Below, piece by piece: positions 61,330-64,000 of a stretch of DNA of 64,000 bases; within the stretch, counting starts at the first letter, position 1, and each line of letters begins with the position of its first letter. The stretch lies in NCBI RefSeq assembly GCF_964199965.1, contig NZ_CAXMZT010000001.1, forward strand, positions 352,017-416,016, in the 5' to 3' direction. The position numbers and the translations under genes are program-made. The notes below the pieces were generated by a model. It saw only the letters and a program-made list of their open reading frames with translations, ran no database searches and was not told the DNA's origin. This DNA comes from JAFIFT01 sp020051095. GTDB lineage: Bacteria > Pseudomonadota > Gammaproteobacteria > Legionellales > Legionellaceae.

Positions 61330-64000
61330 TTATACCTCAACAATCTGTGTTGGTGGAATATCTACCAACTCGACAATCGGAGCAGTCGCGGCATCTGGCC
61401 CAAGCTGATAAAGCGTTGATCCGCCTGAGGTCGTTCCCACTTGCGTCCAAGTTGTGTCTGTATTAATCGTATCTGTTTCACCCAGCTCATCGCCACCAAC
61501 AATCCTCAATACATTGTCATAGGTATTATTATTGGTATCGGTGACACTCCACTCGCTGCCAGAAGAGAGTTCTTTCACCGTTTCGAGCGTGAGATTGATG
61601 GTATTATTGCCACCATCATCCAGATCAATAATCTCAAAGCCGCTACCAAAGTGGTCATGGAGTTCAGAACCGGTCAGATCAAGCCCTGACTCATTGAATT
61701 TAATGGTGTCAATTCCCTCTCCACCTTCAATCTTACCACTAAAATTACTCAAGCTTGCACTGTCTATTAGCAAGGTATCATTATCCGTTTCCATCACAAA
61801 AACACCTGCTTCACCCGATAAATCGGAAAGATTTAATTCCGTGTGAGTTAGAACAACTTCAAATTGTCCAACGACTGGATCACCATCGGCATCTGTTGCC
61901 GTAAATGGAAGATCTAAGTTAAGGGGATCATTAATGGCTTGTTCAAATTGGACATCTCGGATATAGAAATTACTACTTCCACCATTGACCCGATTGATAC
62001 CTGTAATTTCAATCGACTCAATCTCTTTACCAATATCAGCTATATTAAGTGGATTGCTTCCTGATGAATTATCACTTCCCGAAGCACTAGTCCCATCCTT
62101 ATATTGGACAGTATATGAATAAGTCTGTCGACTACCCTGGAAGTCAATATCCACCTGAAATACCGAACCAATAAAGGTCATCAAAATTGACTCACCGGTT
62201 GATATTTGATTACTGCCCACACCTATTCCACTATTGGTTCGGCTGACTAGTCCTGAGCCATTATTAGCCGTGATATGAACAACTTGGTTAGCACTGCTAG
62301 TGGTTAATTGTTCAGATTCATTGATATATAAATTAGCTTGATTGGAACCGTTTCCTCTTAAATCAACGTCAAACAAATCAAAATCTTGATCAATAGGTTC
62401 ATATATTTGAAGTTGATAAGTGCCATTCGTTGGGTTAGCGGTTATATCTAAAATAGTGACCGGTAATCCGCCTCTCACAACAAAGCCAGATAAGACATTA
62501 CCATTGACTTCCCAATTGATCGTATCACCATTCGCTGTTAAATCGTTTGGTAATAATGAATCACTCAACGTAATTGAACCGCCTCCGTCATACCCCATAT
62601 CCACCAAACTACCTTCGATAATAGTACCCGTTAGATTGTTTCCATACCCATTTTCAATATCCAGCGTTGGCACATCGTATTTGAGTTGGACGGATGCTGT
62701 ATCGGTACCGCCGGCACCATCACTGATGGTATAATCAAACGATAGCGGTCCGGAATAGCCGGCATCTATCTTAAAGACGATATTGCCATCATTGGCAATC
62801 TCTACCGTTCCGCCAACGGCATTGGATACCGCTATGATTGATAAATTACCAGGTCCATCCACATCTGTATCATTGGCAAGCAGTTCATTGGGTGTAATTA
62901 CAATGTTTGAAAGAAGATCACCACCCACAACTTGATAACTAAACCCTGAGCCGGTATCTAGTCCGATCTCAACTTCCAATTCATATTGGCCGCCTTGATC
63001 CCAATAGATCACTTCAATTTCATAGACACCATCGCTAGGGATAGAAAAGACACCATGCGTTGTTGTGGTAGGTGCTTGATTCACATCTTGAACCGCTGTA
63101 TCAACCCACACACCATCGATTTTAACGCGGAATATATAACCATCATCTGCGCGAATTCTAAATCGATTGTCACCTTCTGTAAAAGACATATAGCCAGTAA
63201 ATCGGACTATAGCATCGCTCGAACTAGTTTGGTTATTATATTCAATTGAACTCGCATCAGGCCCAATCCAATTAGCAAAATTATTCCCCTGGCCCAAGTC
63301 ACCTGATCCTTCGTTGTAATTGATAGAAGTTGATACAAACGTCGCATTGGGCGTTTGATTATCAATAATCGATTGCACCTCAGCAAGAACACTATTGCCA
63401 GGGAACCCTGCGCCATCTAATTGGTTGTTTGTATTATATAGCTCGCCTAATAATCCAGCGGATTTTAGAATGGTTGGTGTGGTTGCTGATATTTTGATGA
63501 TGTCGTTATTGGCGTCGGGATTAACATTAATATCTAAATTATTGCCATTTCCTGAATTTCCGGCGATGTCTTGATAAGAGCCATTTGCTACGGAAATACT
63601 GATATCATTTCCATCTGCTGTAAAATCAGCTCTCCAAATCTTAGGATCCATTGAATCTTGAACTAGATTTGAAACAGCACCACCTGCTACTACGATATCA
63701 CCTAAGGTGAAACCAGTGACGACTTCGGAGAAAGTGAAGGTAAGCTGAGCTAAACCATTAGGTCCAAGTGTGGATTGTGACGAAGTGATATTCAAACTAG
63801 GTATGGTTGTATCAACGCTATGGGTTGAGGTGGTGGTGGCAGTGAATGGGTTACCGGCATCATCACTTCCTGAGACACTGACATCAAAACTGGTATCTGC
63901 GGCTAAATCGCTACCGGCTACAGCTATGCTAAACGTATTGCCCGCACCAACGGTGCCTGAATAGTTTGTGCCATTCACACTAAAGCTTATGGTATCACCA
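61330..64000 (-). CDS. Large repeat adhesin, C-terminal part (truncated by window edge)
   Basis: At least 889 residues; the frame is open through the right edge, so the start is outside (GTG 63976-63978 is internal). From N to C: bacterial Ig-like repeats with Ca-type Asp (DTTIPSLNITSSQSTLGPNG), a PA14 domain (GELYNTNNQLDGAGFPGNSV, FRIRADDGYIFRVKIDGVWV), a cadherin-like/tandem-95 unit (ELLANDTDVDGPGNLSI), further beta domains, VCBS-type TATDADGDPVVGQFEV and an RTX-like GGEGIDTIKFNESG near the C-terminus. Consistent with a type I secreted surface adhesin. No transporter is in the window. Confidence 0.82.
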   Translation of the reverse strand, partial: GDTISFSVNGTNYSGTVGAGNTFSIAVAGSDLAADTSFDVSVSGSDDAGNPFTATTTSTHSVDTTIPSLNITSSQSTLGPNGLAQLTFTFSEVVTGFTLGDIVVAGGAVSNLVQDSMDPKIWRADFTADGNDISISVANGSYQDIAGNSGNGNNLDINVNPDANNDIIKISATTPTILKSAGLLGELYNTNNQLDGAGFPGNSVLAEVQSIIDNQTPNATFVSTSINYNEGSGDLGQGNNFANWIGPDASSIEYNNQTSSSDAIVRFTGYMSFTEGDNRFRIRADDGYIFRVKIDGVWVDTAVQDVNQAPTTTTHGVFSIPSDGVYEIEVIYWDQGGQYELEVEIGLDTGSGFSYQVVGGDLLSNIVITPNELLANDTDVDGPGNLSIIAVSNAVGGTVEIANDGNIVFKIDAGYSGPLSFDYTISDGAGGTDTASVQLKYDVPTLDIENGYGNNLTGTIIEGSLVDMGYDGGGSITLSDSLLPNDLTANGDTINWEVNGNVLSGFVVRGGLPVTILDITANPTNGTYQLQIYEPIDQDFDLFDVDLRGNGSNQANLYINESEQLTTSSANQVVHITANNGSGLVSRTNSGIGVGSNQISTGESILMTFIGSVFQVDIDFQGSRQTYSYTVQYKDGTSASGSDNSSGSNPLNIADIGKEIESIEITGINRVNGGSSNFYIRDVQFEQAINDPLNLDLPFTATDADGDPVVGQFEVVLTHTELNLSDLSGEAGVFVMETDNDTLLIDSASLSNFSGKIEGGEGIDTIKFNESGLDLTGSELHDHFGSGFEIIDLDDGGNNTINLTLETVKELSSGSEWSVTDTNNNTYDNVLRIVGGDELGETDTINTDTTWTQVGTTSGGSTLYQLGPDAATAPIVELVDIPPTQIVEV

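Noticed and set aside
1..64000. CRISPR array
   Set aside because: No regularly spaced direct repeats were seen anywhere.

Overview
The window is a stretch of gammaproteobacterial chromosome with low to moderate GC, dense coding and the gene orders of the Legionellales; the best single guess is a Legionella-like organism (inference). Supporting this are the rpoS-nlpD-yqaA-surE-lipoprotein block, a stand-alone type II secretion gspC (lspC) gene, a large FimV, a pilSR/fleQ pair, a bioA/bioBFHD cluster, a Gfo/Idh/MocA dehydrogenase joined to lpxB, and a kynurenine 3-monooxygenase. No rRNA, tRNA or CRISPR array was seen.

Layout. 1-3707: start of pilM (minus strand, cut by the window edge), an unrecognised coiled-coil gene, and mrcA (PBP1A). 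3898-9718: an accessory islet bounded by two same-orientation copies of one IS256-family element. The left copy has both ends but its transposase carries an internal deletion. The right copy is only a 206-bp 3' remnant abutting a second, different IS256-family element whose transposase has two in-frame stops. The islet carries an FAD-dependent oxidoreductase overlapping a small unknown gene, and a UPF0310/EVE-domain gene. 9798-17229: fimV, folD, and the rpsB-tsf-pyrH-frr translation operon, in which S2 has a long Lys/Ala/Glu tail. 17476-25438: a Spy/CpxP-like periplasmic protein, glnD, then rluB-scpB-scpA-trpS and yciO-rnm. 25502-30360: biotin synthesis, with bioA diverging from bioB-bioF-bioH-bioD over a likely BirA operator.

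30499-35763: a small secreted duplicated-domain protein, coaE, zapD, rnhB, the dehydrogenase-lpxB pair and fis. 36169-39757: rpoS, nlpD, a YqaA-type membrane protein, surE and a lipoprotein. 40025-44624: NAD malic enzyme, a Na+/Ca2+ exchanger, a Sel1 lipoprotein, lspC, and a heme-oxygenase-like diiron candidate. 44980-50047: a three-gene minus-strand operon made of a KfrA-like/PAS/GGDEF/EAL protein, kynurenine 3-monooxygenase and a cytokinin-dehydrogenase-like flavoprotein that lacks the usual flavin-linking histidine. This is the most unusual gene combination in the window. 50565-60356: a small lipoprotein, pilR-pilS, a small basic-tailed protein, fleQ, a Cys-rich duplicated secreted protein, gltX, bolA, yjbQ and dinB. 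60400-64000: an EamA permease and the C-terminal part of a giant PA14/cadherin-like adhesin that runs off the right edge.

Most genes are housekeeping. The accessory or unusual material is the IS-bounded islet, the kynurenine/c-di-GMP operon, the diiron-oxidase candidate, the paired Cys-rich secreted proteins and the adhesin. All annotation is by reading the sequence; no database search was run.
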